Assembly: GCA_944381485.1 (NCBI GenBank)
Contig: CALWLI010000001.1
Span: 1 to 64,000 of the forward strand
Length of the DNA: 64,000 nucleotides
Reading direction: 5' to 3'
Source: an uncultured Lachnospiraceae bacterium
Lineage (GTDB): Bacteria > Bacillota > Clostridia > Lachnospirales > Lachnospiraceae
A program made the translations under genes and the position numbers. Shown piece after piece: positions 9,317 through 18,685 of this stretch. The notes below the pieces were generated by a model. That model was not told the DNA's origin. It did not search any database and was given only the letters and a program-made list of their open reading frames with translations. How positions within the stretch are numbered: the first letter of the stretch is position 1; each line of letters begins with the position of its first letter.

Positions 9317-10984
9317 ATGAAAAATATTTATAATGGCTTTTTAAATATATATAAGGAAAAGGGCTGGACCTCCATGGATGCCGTTGCAAAACTAAGAGGC
9401 ATCTTAGGTATGAGAAAGATAGGCCATGCAGGTACCCTTGACCCCATGGCTGAGGGAGTCCTTCCTGTTGCTCTGGGAAAGGCGACAAAACAGATAGATG
9501 CCGTTACGGAAGGAACAAAGACCTATGTCTGCGGCTTGCTTATAGGAAGAAGCACAGACACCCAGGATATAACAGGAAGCACTACGGCTGAGATGTCCGA
9601 GGAAAAGCTTGAGGCGTGGAGAGATGAGGCAAAACCATCTGCAGAGGAAGCAATAAGCTCTGTCATAAAAAGCTTTGAAGGTGAGTCGGAGCAGCTTACC
9701 CCAATGTATTCCGCAAGGAAGGTGGGGGGAAAGAAGCTCTACGAGTATGCCAGAGAGGGAAAAGAGGTAGAGAGAAAGAAGAAAAAAATTACAATTTATA
9801 ATATTGTAATTGAAAAAATAGATTTTCCCCACATTGTTATGACTGTAACCTGCTCAAAAGGCACATACATAAGAACTCTCTGCCATGACATAGGAGAAAA
9901 GCTGGGAACAGGTGCATGTATGGAAGCTCTGCTCAGGACGAAGGTAGGGAAATTTGAGCTTAAGGATGCTCTTAAGCTTTCGGAGATAGAAAGCATAAGA
10001 GATGAGGGCAGGATAGACGAGGTGCTGAGCATTGAGACAGACACGGCCGTTGCCATAGGAAAGTTTGACGGCAGCCACTGCGGACACAAAAAGCTTTTAA
10101 AGGAGCTTATGAGGGATGCCTCGGAGAGAAAGCTCAAGACCTGTGTAATAATCTTTGACATGAAGAAAAAGAATCTCAACAGCCTGTCTGACAGAAGGAA
10201 GGAGTTTTATGACCTGGGTATAGACTATGTCATAGAGCTGCCCTTTACAGAAGAGCTGAGGTCGATGAGAGCCGAGGATTTTGTGAGAGATATACTGATA
10301 AAAAAGTATAAGATGAAACATATTACGGCAGGGCCCGACATAAGCTTCGGCTACAACAAGGAGGGGGATGCCGAACTCCTCAGATCACTCTCACCAAAGT
10401 ATGGCTACAGCCTTCACATAATCAAGAAGCTGACAGAGTATGACAGGGAGATCAGCTCCAGCTTCATAAAGGAAGAACTCTCAAAGGGAAATATGGAGAG
10501 GGTAAATGAGCTTTTGGGCTATAACTACTCCTTTACGGGAACTGTAGTACACGGGAGACATCTGGGAGAGACAGTCTTGGGCTTTCCCACAATGAACCTG
10601 ATCATAGATAAGGAGAGGATGCTCCCTCCTTTCGGTGTATATGCCGTGAGAGTCTACATTTATCCTGAGAAAGATCCTGAGGCTTCTAAAGGAAGAAGAG
10701 GGAGAGAGAAGGGGAATGAGGAGCCTGAGAAAATGTACGGCATTGCCAATCTTGGCTTAAAGCCTACTGTATCAGACGAGCCGGATTATGACCCCGAAAG
10801 AGTTGACCTTGAGACAAATGTGTTTGACTATTCAGATGACGCCTACGGAAGGACAATAAAGGTTGAACTTTTAAGCTTTATAAGGCCGGAGAAAAAATTC
10901 AACAGCCTGGAAGAAGTCAGGGAGCAGCTCCTTACAAAGGACATAGGGAGAGCCAAGGAGATTTTAAATAAAATCAAATGCTGA
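9317..10984 (+). CDS. truB-ribF: Fused tRNA pseudouridine-55 synthase TruB and FAD synthetase/riboflavin kinase RibF
   Basis: One uninterrupted 555-residue frame carries two enzymes. Residues 1 to about 230 are TruB, which makes pseudouridine 55 in the tRNA T-loop; GHAGTLDPMAEGVLPV contains the catalytic Asp (D42). From about residue 239 RibF begins: AIGKFDGSHCGHKKL is the FMN adenylyltransferase nucleotide-binding site. The riboflavin kinase domain follows, with GRHLGETVLGFPTMNL and its PTxN-like motif, NLGLKPTV, and a final AKEIL helix. TruB lacks the usual C-terminal extension and passes straight into RibF. In most bacteria truB and ribF are adjacent separate genes, so fusion of neighbours is a simple origin. 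Confidence 0.92.
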   Translation: MKNIYNGFLNIYKEKGWTSMDAVAKLRGILGMRKIGHAGTLDPMAEGVLPVALGKATKQIDAVTEGTKTYVCGLLIGRSTDTQDITGSTTAEMSEEKLEAWRDEAKPSAEEAISSVIKSFEGESEQLTPMYSARKVGGKKLYEYAREGKEVERKKKKITIYNIVIEKIDFPHIVMTVTCSKGTYIRTLCHDIGEKLGTGACMEALLRTKVGKFELKDALKLSEIESIRDEGRIDEVLSIETDTAVAIGKFDGSHCGHKKLLKELMRDASERKLKTCVIIFDMKKKNLNSLSDRRKEFYDLGIDYVIELPFTEELRSMRAEDFVRDILIKKYKMKHITAGPDISFGYNKEGDAELLRSLSPKYGYSLHIIKKLTEYDREISSSFIKEELSKGNMERVNELLGYNYSFTGTVVHGRHLGETVLGFPTMNLIIDKERMLPPFGVYAVRVYIYPEKDPEASKGRRGREKGNEEPEKMYGIANLGLKPTVSDEPDYDPERVDLETNVFDYSDDAYGRTIKVELLSFIRPEKKFNSLEEVREQLLTKDIGRAKEILNKIKC

Positions 10985-10997
10985 AAGAATTAAACAA

Positions 10998-11026
10998 TTG
11001 ACAAAAGTACAGCTTAATGCTAAACT
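10998..11026 (+). promoter_or_regulatory. rpsO promoter
   Basis: A perfect TTGACA and TAAACT are separated by 17 nt. The promoter starts a transcript with a leader of about 130 nt before rpsO. Confidence 0.7.
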
Positions 11027-11092
11027 CAAAAAGTTGAATCGCCCGAGCACGGTCTTTAGGGACTCCACCGGAGGCTTTGTTTGAGGCAGGTA

Positions 11093-11141
11093 TTCGCGGT
11101 ATAAGTAAGGACAGCTTCAGTCTGACCGATACTTTCGCGAA
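11093..11141 (+). promoter_or_regulatory. Structured rpsO leader, candidate S15 autoregulatory site
   Basis: TTCGCG (11093-11098) pairs with CGCGAA (11136-11141), with further inner pairing between AAGTA and TACTT type arms, ending 10 nt before the AGGAGG of rpsO. S15 represses its own mRNA through leader structures in several bacteria. The role here is an inference from position and pairing. Confidence 0.4.
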
Positions 11142-11165
11142 AAGTATAATCAGGAGGAAATGAAA

Positions 11166-11432
11166 ATGATAAGCAAAGAGAAAAAGCAGGAGATCATCAA
11201 GAACTTCGGACGTAAGGAGGGAGACACAGGTTCACCCGAGGTACAGATAGCAGTTCTTACAGAGAGGATCAACGAGCTCACAGAGCACCTTAAGAAGAAC
11301 CCCAAGGACCACCACTCAAGAAGAGGACTTCTCATGATGGTAGGTCACAGAAGAGGACTTCTTGACTACCTTGCAAAGAAGGATCTTGAGGGCTACAGAG
11401 CACTTATAGCTAAGCTTGGAATCCGTAAGTAA
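11166..11432 (+). CDS. rpsO: 30S ribosomal protein S15
   Basis: Primary 16S rRNA-binding protein of the 30S platform. The 88 residues starting [11 protein letters not shown] contain the classic [26 protein letters not shown] and [10 protein letters not shown] signatures. AGGAGG at 11152-11157 is 8 nt before this ATG and 2 nt before an upstream ATG at 11160, so the former is used and gives the usual family length. The gene has its own promoter, leader and terminator. Confidence 0.97.
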   Translation: MISKEKKQEIIKNFGRKEGDTGSPEVQIAVLTERINELTEHLKKNPKDHHSRRGLLMMVGHRRGLLDYLAKKDLEGYRALIAKLGIRK

Positions 11433-11456
11433 TTTAAATAATGCTAACTATAAAAT

Positions 11457-11499
11457 TACCCCTTGGCAGAAGAAAAGTACTTTTGCAAGGGGTATTTTT
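11457..11499 (+). terminator. rpsO terminator
   Basis: TACCCCTTG pairs with CAAGGGGTA, with inner pairing of AAAAGTACTTTT, followed by TTTTT. A strong intrinsic terminator. Confidence 0.9.
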
Positions 11500-11614
11500 G
11501 CGATTACAGGGTATTTAAGAGAAAATTTGCTTGTAAATATCCATAAATAGTTTAAAATAATATAGGACTTTAGAAGAGAGTTGGAAAGATAAGAAAGGAA
11601 AAGGAATAATTAAG

Positions 11615-13807
11615 ATGTACGATGAATTCAATACGTACTCAAAGCCTTTGGCAAAAGAGTACAAGACTTATTCCATGGAGCTCTGCGGCAGAACCTTGTC
11701 AGTGGATATCGGCAGAGTGGCGGCACAGGCGAATGGGGCCGCATTGATGCATTACGGAGATACTACAGTGCTTTCTACAGCGACGGCTTCAAAGGAGCCC
11801 AGAGAGGGAATAGATTTCTTCCCTTTGAGCGTGGAGTACGAAGAGAAACAGTATGCCGCAGGTAAAATACCCGGCGGTTTTAATAAGAGAGAGGGAAAGC
11901 CCTCAGAGCATGCCATACTCACATCGAGAGTTATAGACAGGCCCATGAGACCTCTTTTCCCCAAGGACTACAGAAACGACGTCACCCTGAACAACCTGGT
12001 ACTCAGCGTGGATCCGGACTGCGCTCCTGAGGTGACAGCTATGCTTGGAGCATCTCTTGCGACAGCAATATCCGATATTCCCTTTGACGGACCCTGCGCC
12101 GCCACTATGGTGGGACTCATTGACGGAGAGCTTGTCTTCAACCCTACAAACGATGAGAAGCAGAAGTCTGATCTCGCTCTCACAGTTGCCTCCACAAGGG
12201 AAAAGGTGATAATGATAGAGGCCGGGGCAAATGAGGTGTCAGATGAGGTCATGATCGATGCCATTTACAAGGCCCATGAGATAAACCAAAAGATAATAGC
12301 TTGGATGGACGGCATAGTAGAAGAGATAGGAAAGGCAAAGCACAGCTATCAGTCCTGCGCTGTACCGGAGGAGTTGATGGAGGCTATTAAGGCGGAGGTC
12401 CCCGCTGAGGAGATGGAGACTGCCGTATTCTGCGATGACAAGCAGCAGAGAGACAAAAATATTGATGAGATCACAGCCCGTCTCAAGGAGAAGTTCGCCG
12501 ACAATGAGGAGTGGCTCGGACTTTTGGGAGACGCTATCTATCAGTACGAGAAGAAGACTGTGAGAAAGATGATCCTTAAGGACAGAAAGAGACCTGACGG
12601 AAGAGGTATTTCCGAGATAAGGCCCCTGGCGGCAGAGGTTGATGTGGTGCCCAGAGTCCACGGCTCAGGAATGTTTACAAGAGGCCAGACTCAGATACTA
12701 AACATCTGTACTCTCGCACCCCTCTCTGATGCCCAGAAGATAGACGGACTCGACGAGAACGTTACCCAGAAGAGATATATGCACCATTATAACTTCCCCT
12801 CATACTCGGTGGGAGAGACCAAGGTGTCAAGAGGTCCCGGAAGGCGTGAGATAGGACACGGAGCTTTGGCTGAGAAAGCCCTTATACCCGTGCTTCCCTC
12901 GGAGGAGGAGTTCCCCTACGCCATAAGGACAGTATCTGAGACCATGGAGTCCAACGGATCCACTTCACAGGCCTCTGTTTGTGCTTCATCTCTCTCTCTG
13001 ATGGCTGCAGGTGTGCCCATTAAGACCATGGTGGCAGGAATTTCCTGCGGACTTGTAACAGGAGATACAGATGATGACTACATTGTGCTCACAGATATTC
13101 AGGGACTTGAGGATTTCTTCGGAGATATGGACTTTAAGGTTGCAGGAACCCACAAGGGAATCACAGCCATCCAGATGGATATAAAGATCCACGGCCTTAC
13201 AAGAGCCATCGTTGAGGAAGCTATAAAGCGCACCCACGAGGCCCGCCTCTACATAATGGACGAGATCATGGCTCCCGTCATAAGCGAGCCCAGAAAGGAG
13301 CTCTCAAAGTACGCTCCCAAGATCAGAATGACCTCCATAGATCCCTCAAAGATCGGAGATGTGGTAGGAAAGCAGGGCAAGACCATCAACAAGATAATAG
13401 AGGAGACCGGAGTTTCTATAGATATTGAGGATGACGGAAGAGTTTCAGTATGCGGCACTGATGAGAGCATGATAGAGAAGGCTATAGAGATCATTGAGGG
13501 CATAGTGACAGAGGCTGAGCCCGGAATGGTTGTCTCAGGAAAGGTATTCAATATCATGAGCTTCGGAGCCCAGGTTGAGTTCCTCTATAATAAGAAGGGG
13601 CTCATCCACATTTCAAAGCTTGCAGACAAGAGAGTGGGCAAGGTTGAAGATGTCGTAAAGGTTGGAGATGAGGTCACTGTAAAGATCCTTGAGATCGACA
13701 AGATGGGAAGGATAAACCTCAGCATGAGACCTTCAGACATAAATGCCGGAAACAGGATAAAGAGAGAGAAGCACTCGGATGCGGATCAGAACGAAGTTGA
13801 TGAGTAA
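11615..13807 (+). CDS. pnp: Polyribonucleotide nucleotidyltransferase (PNPase)
   Basis: Phosphorolytic 3'-5' exoribonuclease of the RNA degradosome. The 730 residues include two RNase PH domains (about 15-225 and 320-545) around an all-helical linker, then KH (IDPSKIGDVVGKQGKTINKI) and S1 (GMVVSGKVFNIMSFGAQVEF) domains. The segment with SVGETKVSRGPGRREIGHG marks the second, active core. The ribosome site is weak (AAAGGAAAAGGAAT). The 3' end overlaps the peptidase gene by 8 nt. It follows rpsO, the usual order. Confidence 0.97.
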   Translation: MYDEFNTYSKPLAKEYKTYSMELCGRTLSVDIGRVAAQANGAALMHYGDTTVLSTATASKEPREGIDFFPLSVEYEEKQYAAGKIPGGFNKREGKPSEHAILTSRVIDRPMRPLFPKDYRNDVTLNNLVLSVDPDCAPEVTAMLGASLATAISDIPFDGPCAATMVGLIDGELVFNPTNDEKQKSDLALTVASTREKVIMIEAGANEVSDEVMIDAIYKAHEINQKIIAWMDGIVEEIGKAKHSYQSCAVPEELMEAIKAEVPAEEMETAVFCDDKQQRDKNIDEITARLKEKFADNEEWLGLLGDAIYQYEKKTVRKMILKDRKRPDGRGISEIRPLAAEVDVVPRVHGSGMFTRGQTQILNICTLAPLSDAQKIDGLDENVTQKRYMHHYNFPSYSVGETKVSRGPGRREIGHGALAEKALIPVLPSEEEFPYAIRTVSETMESNGSTSQASVCASSLSLMAAGVPIKTMVAGISCGLVTGDTDDDYIVLTDIQGLEDFFGDMDFKVAGTHKGITAIQMDIKIHGLTRAIVEEAIKRTHEARLYIMDEIMAPVISEPRKELSKYAPKIRMTSIDPSKIGDVVGKQGKTINKIIEETGVSIDIEDDGRVSVCGTDESMIEKAIEIIEGIVTEAEPGMVVSGKVFNIMSFGAQVEFLYNKKGLIHISKLADKRVGKVEDVVKVGDEVTVKILEIDKMGRINLSMRPSDINAGNRIKREKHSDADQNEVDE

Positions 13808-15002
13808 AAGGAATTTAAAAAATAAAATACTTGTTGTTTCATTGATATTTACCATGGGGGCATCTCCCATGGTAAATCCTTATGCTGCCGTCATATGGTC
13901 ACCCGGAACCTCCGCAAACTCAGGACCAGGGGCAACAGGAAACACAGGTGAGACCGACTGGAGCAAGGTGGCGAAGGGCGCCATGAATATTGATCAAAGC
14001 ATACCTCGGGGAACAGTGAATTTCACTTCCATGGAGGTTCCTGACCCCATAGTCAAGGTGGCGGACAAATACAGCTATGATTTCATGGTACATGATCTTG
14101 AGGAACTGAAAAAAAAGTATTCGGATCACATGTCCTACAGAAGCATAGGAAGCACTTATGACGGGCGCAATATATATGAGGTGACGGTAGGCAATCCAAA
14201 CGCGAGAAACCATGTGCTCATACCTGCCGCCATACATGCGAGGGAGTACATAACCACCAACCTCTGTATGAAGCAGATAGAGTATGCTCTGTACTACTAT
14301 GAGAGCGGGGGCTGGGACGGAAAGCGGCTTTCGGATATGTTTGAGTCCACCTGCCTTCATTTCGTGCCCATGGCAAATCCCGACGGGGTGAGCATAAGCC
14401 AATTCGGGCTTGACGGCATAAGAAATGAGGAGCTTAAAGAGGGCATCCGAAAGATATATGAGGATGACCTTAAAGCAGGTAGGACCTCGGACGGCTTTGA
14501 CAAGTATCTTGTGAGATGGAAGGCCAATGTCAGAGGGGTAAACCTCAACCAAAATTTCGATGCAAATTGGGAGGAGGCGAGAGGATCCTCAGACGTCCCC
14601 TCATACTCCTACTACAGCGGAGAGAGACCTGAGTCGGAGAGAGAGTCTCAGGCTCTGGCAAACCTTTTCAGGAGCCGCAGCTACAAGGCGGTAATAAACT
14701 ATCATTCCATGGGAAAGGTCATATACTGGGATATAGAAGGCAACAAGGTAAGGGAGAAGTCCAGATTTTTGGCAAACAACATGCTTGCTCTCACAGGCTA
14801 TCAGATGCTCTACTCGGGAGAAGGCGGAGGCTTTAAGGACTATGTGCAGACCTACGGCCAAGGCACACCTTCTGTTACACTTGAGGTGGGAAAGGGAGAG
14901 GCACCTGTGCCCTCCTCACAGATGGATGAGATATGGGCTGAAAACAAGTTTGTCTGGCTCTATGCTCTCAAGTATGCTGTTGACGGCTACTATCAGTATT
15001 GA
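13800..15002 (+). CDS. Secreted M14-family zinc carboxypeptidase
   Basis: Predicted exported metallo-carboxypeptidase of 400 residues, likely acting on cell-wall peptides or environmental peptides. The signal peptide (about 1-31) has a Lys-rich start, a hydrophobic core and an A-x-A-like end. The catalytic domain holds the zinc motif HAREY (H146, E149), the third ligand in NYHSMGKVIYW, and the catalytic glutamate in SVTLEVGKGEAPV. The ATG at 13800 overlaps the pnp stop; an in-frame ATG at 13779 adds seven residues before the Lys-rich start. The substrate is unknown. A gamma-D-glutamyl-diamino acid peptidase role is possible but unproven. Confidence 0.88.
   Translation: MSKRNLKNKILVVSLIFTMGASPMVNPYAAVIWSPGTSANSGPGATGNTGETDWSKVAKGAMNIDQSIPRGTVNFTSMEVPDPIVKVADKYSYDFMVHDLEELKKKYSDHMSYRSIGSTYDGRNIYEVTVGNPNARNHVLIPAAIHAREYITTNLCMKQIEYALYYYESGGWDGKRLSDMFESTCLHFVPMANPDGVSISQFGLDGIRNEELKEGIRKIYEDDLKAGRTSDGFDKYLVRWKANVRGVNLNQNFDANWEEARGSSDVPSYSYYSGERPESERESQALANLFRSRSYKAVINYHSMGKVIYWDIEGNKVREKSRFLANNMLALTGYQMLYSGEGGGFKDYVQTYGQGTPSVTLEVGKGEAPVPSSQMDEIWAENKFVWLYALKYAVDGYYQY
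13847..13877 (+). repeat. Perfect 12-bp inverted repeat within a signal-peptide coding region
   Basis: ATTTACCATGGG pairs perfectly with CCCATGGTAAAT around a 7-nt loop, starting about 45 nt after the start codon of the M14 peptidase. No T-run follows. Such a stable hairpin early in a coding region would affect translation or mRNA decay. Confidence 0.8.
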
Positions 15003-15066
15003 TGCCTGAGGAAATTTATTCGTTAAGAAGGACTAAAATATACATTATTATTCAGAGGAGCTTATT

Positions 15067-16527
15067 ATGAAGAAGATAAGGACTCGCTACGCTCCGTCAC
15101 CTACAGGGCGTATGCATGTGGGAAATTTGAGGACAGCGCTTTATGCCTATCTTATAGCAAAGCATGAGGGGGGAGACTTCCTCCTCAGAATTGAGGACAC
15201 GGATCAGGAACGTGAGATGGAGGGGGCTGTAGACATAATCTATGACACCCTCAGGCAGACAGGGCTTATACACGATGAAGGCCCTGACAAGGACGGAGGC
15301 TGCGGACCTTATGTCCAGTCCGAGAGGCAGGCACAGGGCATATATTTAAAGTATGCAAAGATGCTGGTGGAAAAGGGCGAGGCCTATTATTGCTTCTGCA
15401 CCCCTGAGAGGCTTGAGTCTTTAAAGACTGTTGTAAACGGCGAGGAGATAATGCAGTATGACAAGCACTGCCTGTCTCTCTCAAAGGAAGAAGTGGAGGA
15501 GAAGCTGAAGGCGGGCATACCCTATGTGATAAGACAGAATAACCCCAGGGAGGGGCAGACCACCTTCCATGACGAGCTTTACGGGGACATTACAGTGGAC
15601 AATGCGGAGCTGGATGATATGGTGCTTATAAAATCCGACGGATTTCCCACCTACAACTTTGCCAATGTGGTGGATGACCATCTCATGGGCATAACACATG
15701 TGGTAAGGGGAAATGAGTACCTGTCCTCGGCACCCAAGTACAACAGGCTCTACGAGGCCTTCGGCTGGGAGGTGCCGGTATATATACACTGCCCTCTGAT
15801 AACAGATGAGACTCACAAAAAGCTTTCAAAGAGGAGCGGACATTCGTCCTTTGAGGATCTCATAGACCAGGGATACATTCCGGAGGCGGTAGTGAATTTT
15901 GTTTCACTTTTGGGCTGGTCTCCTGATTCCGACAGAGAGATATTCAGTCTCGAGGAGCTGGTAAAGGAATTCGACTATCACAGAATATCTAAGAGCCCTG
16001 CGGTATTTGATATGGTCAAGCTCTCCTGGATGAACGGAGAGTACCTCAAGGCTATGGATTTTGACAGATTCTACGAGCTTGCCGAGCCGTATATAAAAAA
16101 GATCATCAAAAAGCCCTATGATCTCAAAAAGATAGCGAACATGGTAAAGACACGTATAGAGGTATTGCCGGATATAGAGGGGCACATCGACTTTTTTGAG
16201 GAGATGCCTGAATATGACATATCAATGTACAACCATAAAAAGATGAAATCCACTCCGGAGACATCTCTCTCAGTGCTCACCGATGTCATTCCTCTTATGG
16301 AGAAGCAGGAGGACTTCGGGAATGACGCCCTGTTTGAGACTTTAAAGAAATACGGAGAGGAAAAGTCCTACAAGACCGGATTTATCATGTGGCCTATAAG
16401 GACTGCACTCTCAGGGAGAGAGATGACACCTGCAGGTGCTACTGAGATAATGGAGGTCCTTGGCAAGGAGGAGTCCCTAAAGAGATTAAAGGCTGCGGTG
16501 GAGAAACTTAAATCCGAGCTTTCATAA
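15067..16527 (+). CDS. gltX: Glutamyl-tRNA synthetase
   Basis: Class I aminoacyl-tRNA synthetase charging tRNA-Glu. The 486 residues carry the HIGH-type motif in [20 protein letters not shown] and the KMSKS-type motif [12 protein letters not shown], plus the GluRS anticodon-binding C-terminal domain. GAGGAGC precedes the ATG. No glutaminyl-tRNA synthetase is in this window. Clostridia often make Gln-tRNA by transamidation, so the enzyme may be non-discriminating, but the sequence alone does not decide this. Confidence 0.96.
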   Translation: MKKIRTRYAPSPTGRMHVGNLRTALYAYLIAKHEGGDFLLRIEDTDQEREMEGAVDIIYDTLRQTGLIHDEGPDKDGGCGPYVQSERQAQGIYLKYAKMLVEKGEAYYCFCTPERLESLKTVVNGEEIMQYDKHCLSLSKEEVEEKLKAGIPYVIRQNNPREGQTTFHDELYGDITVDNAELDDMVLIKSDGFPTYNFANVVDDHLMGITHVVRGNEYLSSAPKYNRLYEAFGWEVPVYIHCPLITDETHKKLSKRSGHSSFEDLIDQGYIPEAVVNFVSLLGWSPDSDREIFSLEELVKEFDYHRISKSPAVFDMVKLSWMNGEYLKAMDFDRFYELAEPYIKKIIKKPYDLKKIANMVKTRIEVLPDIEGHIDFFEEMPEYDISMYNHKKMKSTPETSLSVLTDVIPLMEKQEDFGNDALFETLKKYGEEKSYKTGFIMWPIRTALSGREMTPAGATEIMEVLGKEESLKRLKAAVEKLKSELS

Positions 16528-16536
16528 AAGAAATAA

Positions 16537-16576
16537 AAGGCGACAGGAGTTTATTTATCCCGCCGTCTTTTTTCTT
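16537..16576 (+). terminator. Imperfect terminator after gltX
   Basis: AGGCGACAGG and CCCGCCGTCT can pair imperfectly (with a G-U and mismatches) and are followed by TTTTTTC. It separates gltX from the marR promoter. Confidence 0.5.
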
Positions 16577-16603
16577 GACATTTATCTCTAATTAGAGTAA
16601 TAT
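16575..16603 (+). promoter_or_regulatory. marR promoter with operator palindrome
   Basis: TTGACA (16575-16580) and TAATAT (16598-16603) are 17 nt apart. The spacer contains the perfect 12-bp palindrome CTCTAATTAGAG (16586-16597), placed to block RNA polymerase. MarR proteins commonly bind such palindromes and repress their own operon, so autoregulation of the marR-nitroreductase pair is likely. Confidence 0.75.
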
Positions 16604-16622
16604 CCTATAAGGAGGGAAAAAT

Positions 16623-17045
16623 ATGGAAGATACTGAATTGAAGATACTCATCGGATTACACAGAATATGTAATGAGGCGGACCGCAGGACTTCGCAGCTT
16701 GCGGCAGGCTATGGCTTGAGCCTGGGTCAGTTTGCCGTGCTGGAGGCCCTCTATCACAAGGGGGACCTGAGTGTAGGAGAGGTTCAGAGAAAGATATTGA
16801 GCAGCAGCGGCACTATGCCTGTGATCGTGAGAAACCTTGAAAAGAGAGGCCTGCTGACAAAAAGCCCGGACGGTGAAGACAGAAGGAGGAATATCCTCCA
16901 TATAACAGAGGAGGGCAGAAAGCTTATAGCTGAGATATTTCCCCTTAACAAGGAGCTGGTACTTGAGTCACTGTCACCCCTTTCAAGGGAGGAAAAAGAT
17001 GCTCTTCTAAAACTCCTGAAGAAACTTAAGAGACATACAGCGTAA
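16623..17045 (+). CDS. MarR-family transcriptional regulator
   Basis: Winged-helix dimer of 140 residues that should repress its own promoter. The core includes LSLGQFAVLEALYHKGDLSV, the recognition helix region SSSGTMPVIVRNLEKRGLL, and the wing motif SPDGEDRRRNILHITEEG with the conserved D-x-R-R. The Ser-Ser-Gly-Thr-Met segment resembles the OhrR/SarZ-like branch. AAGGAGGG precedes the ATG. The nitroreductase gene follows 34 nt later, so the ligand may be a nitro or quinone compound or an oxidant; this is inference. Confidence 0.92.
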   Translation: MEDTELKILIGLHRICNEADRRTSQLAAGYGLSLGQFAVLEALYHKGDLSVGEVQRKILSSSGTMPVIVRNLEKRGLLTKSPDGEDRRRNILHITEEGRKLIAEIFPLNKELVLESLSPLSREEKDALLKLLKKLKRHTA

Positions 17046-17079
17046 CACAATGAACAGGAATGACACGGAGGTAAAAATA

Positions 17080-17652
17080 ATGAAGACAACAGAAGCATTG
17101 AGAGCGCGCAGGACGTATTACAATATAAAAAAGGAGATACCTGCAGACATAGAAAAGGTAAACGAGATGATAAGAGAGCTGACAGAGTTGGTCCCGGATG
17201 CCTTCAATATGAAGAGCAGCCGCATAGTCGTGGCGGAGGGAGAGATGCAGGACAGGCTCTGGGATACCATCTATGAAGCCTTTGCCGGAAAGGTGAAGAG
17301 GGAGAAGATCGACAGCTTTTCCCGGGGAGCCGGAACAATTCTCTACTTTTATGACAGGGAGACGGTGGAGAGACTTCAAAAAAGCTTTCCGGAATACGCT
17401 CAAAACTTCCCTGTTTGGGCCAACCAAGCAAGCGCCATGCTGCAGCTTGCAATATGGTCAGGACTGAGGGAGCTGGGAATAGGTGCCTCCCTTCAGCACT
17501 ATAATCCTGTCATAGACAAAAAAGTGAAGGAACTTTTGGACATACCTAAAAGCTATGAGTTGGTAGCTCAGATGCCCTTCGGAGGCATAGTCAGCGAGCC
17601 GGAACCCAAGGAGAGAGAGGATATAGCTAAGAGGGTAAGGATAGTAGGTTAA
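17080..17652 (+). CDS. Nitroreductase-family flavoprotein (Frm2/HBN1-like)
   Basis: FMN-dependent NAD(P)H oxidoreductase of 190 residues. It has ALRARRTYYN at the start, a region VPDAFNMKSSRIVVAEG matching the Frm2-like branch, and the C-terminal GIGASLQHYNPVID flavin-contact segment. GGAGG at 17067-17071 is 8 nt before the ATG at 17080, preferred over an in-frame ATG at 17050. Cotranscription with marR suggests induction by its substrates, plausibly nitroaromatic or lipid-like electrophiles. Confidence 0.85.
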   Translation: MKTTEALRARRTYYNIKKEIPADIEKVNEMIRELTELVPDAFNMKSSRIVVAEGEMQDRLWDTIYEAFAGKVKREKIDSFSRGAGTILYFYDRETVERLQKSFPEYAQNFPVWANQASAMLQLAIWSGLRELGIGASLQHYNPVIDKKVKELLDIPKSYELVAQMPFGGIVSEPEPKEREDIAKRVRIVG

Positions 17653-17790
17653 ATTTGAGACAGCCCATAGCTTAAAGGAAACGTAAGCTTAAAATACATA
17701 TTTTGTAAAATATACAAAAAGGAATTATGCTACCATATTATTCAGTATTGTGTAAAATTGAGCTTATTATAGGAAAGAGGCAGTAGAGCT

Positions 17791-18666
17791 ATGAGGAAAT
17801 CTTTAAAGACTATACTTGCGGCAGGATTTTTTGCCGCCGCTTTGTCAACTGTAGCCTATGGGGCAGGTTGGGAGCAGACAGGTGATGTCTGGCACTATAC
17901 GGACGAGAGCGGAAACAGGCTTAAGGGTTGGCATAATATAAAGGAGGAGAACGGCGACAAGACTTACTGGTACTATTTCGACCCCTCCACAGGAGATATG
18001 GCTACAGGCTGGAAAGAGATAAAGGAAGAAAACAGTGAGGCTAAGCATTACTATTTCTTCGACGAGGTAAACGGTGCCATGTGGGTGGATATGATAACCC
18101 CTGACGGCAGCTATGTAAACTCGGACGGAGTTTGGATTAAGGAGGGAAAGCCTGCGGAGTCTTCCGAACCCGAGGCTTCAAAGCCTGCAGAGACTGAGGC
18201 TGATGAGACAGAGAGCACTGCCACAGAGACAACTGAGGCGGCTGAAGAAACAAATATCGACAAAAGTGAGTACGCAGACAAGCTTGTAAGCCTTATAAAC
18301 GAGAAAAGAAGAGCTCAGGGTCTTTCTGAATTCAATAGGGATGAGAGGCTTGAGGCGGGAGCCGAGATAAGAGCAGAGGAGCTTACGATCTCCTACAGCA
18401 GCTTAAGGCCTGACGGCAATAAGTCCAAGTACGCAATAGACGGATGGGAAAACTATACTGCCCTTGTTGAGATAAAAGACAAATCAGCCTCTCCTGAGGC
18501 GACAATGGAAAACTGGTTCAAGGAGAGAACATCCGAGAGCCTTATACTCACCGACAGCTTTTCTCAGGGAGGAAAGACCTTTTCCTTTACAGATATAGGA
18601 GTAGGATGCAAGGAAAAGGACGGAGAGCTCTATTTTGCCCTGTTCTTAAACGGCCACGCTGAATAG
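17791..18666 (+). CDS. Secreted CAP-domain protein with cell-wall-binding repeats
   Basis: The 291-residue exported protein has a signal peptide (1-24, ending VAYGAG), then Trp/Tyr-rich repeats at about 26-115 of the choline-binding or cell-wall-binding type (GWHNIKEENGDKTYWYYFD and a second copy GWKEIKEENSEAKHYYFFD). A Ser/Thr/Glu-rich linker (about 117-160) follows. The last 130 residues form a CAP/SCP domain: VSLINEKRRAQGLSEFNRD and ending GVGCKEKDGELYFALF. CAP domains are found in many secreted clostridial proteins, mostly of unknown function. The helicase gene follows after 19 nt. Confidence 0.85.
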   Translation: MRKSLKTILAAGFFAAALSTVAYGAGWEQTGDVWHYTDESGNRLKGWHNIKEENGDKTYWYYFDPSTGDMATGWKEIKEENSEAKHYYFFDEVNGAMWVDMITPDGSYVNSDGVWIKEGKPAESSEPEASKPAETEADETESTATETTEAAEETNIDKSEYADKLVSLINEKRRAQGLSEFNRDERLEAGAEIRAEELTISYSSLRPDGNKSKYAIDGWENYTALVEIKDKSASPEATMENWFKERTSESLILTDSFSQGGKTFSFTDIGVGCKEKDGELYFALFLNGHAE

Positions 18667-18685
18667 GGAGGTGCAGGAGAGCATA

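Noticed and set aside
15003..15066. T-box leader before gltX
   Set aside because: Only 64 nt separate the genes, too few for a T-box, and no T-box sequence was seen.
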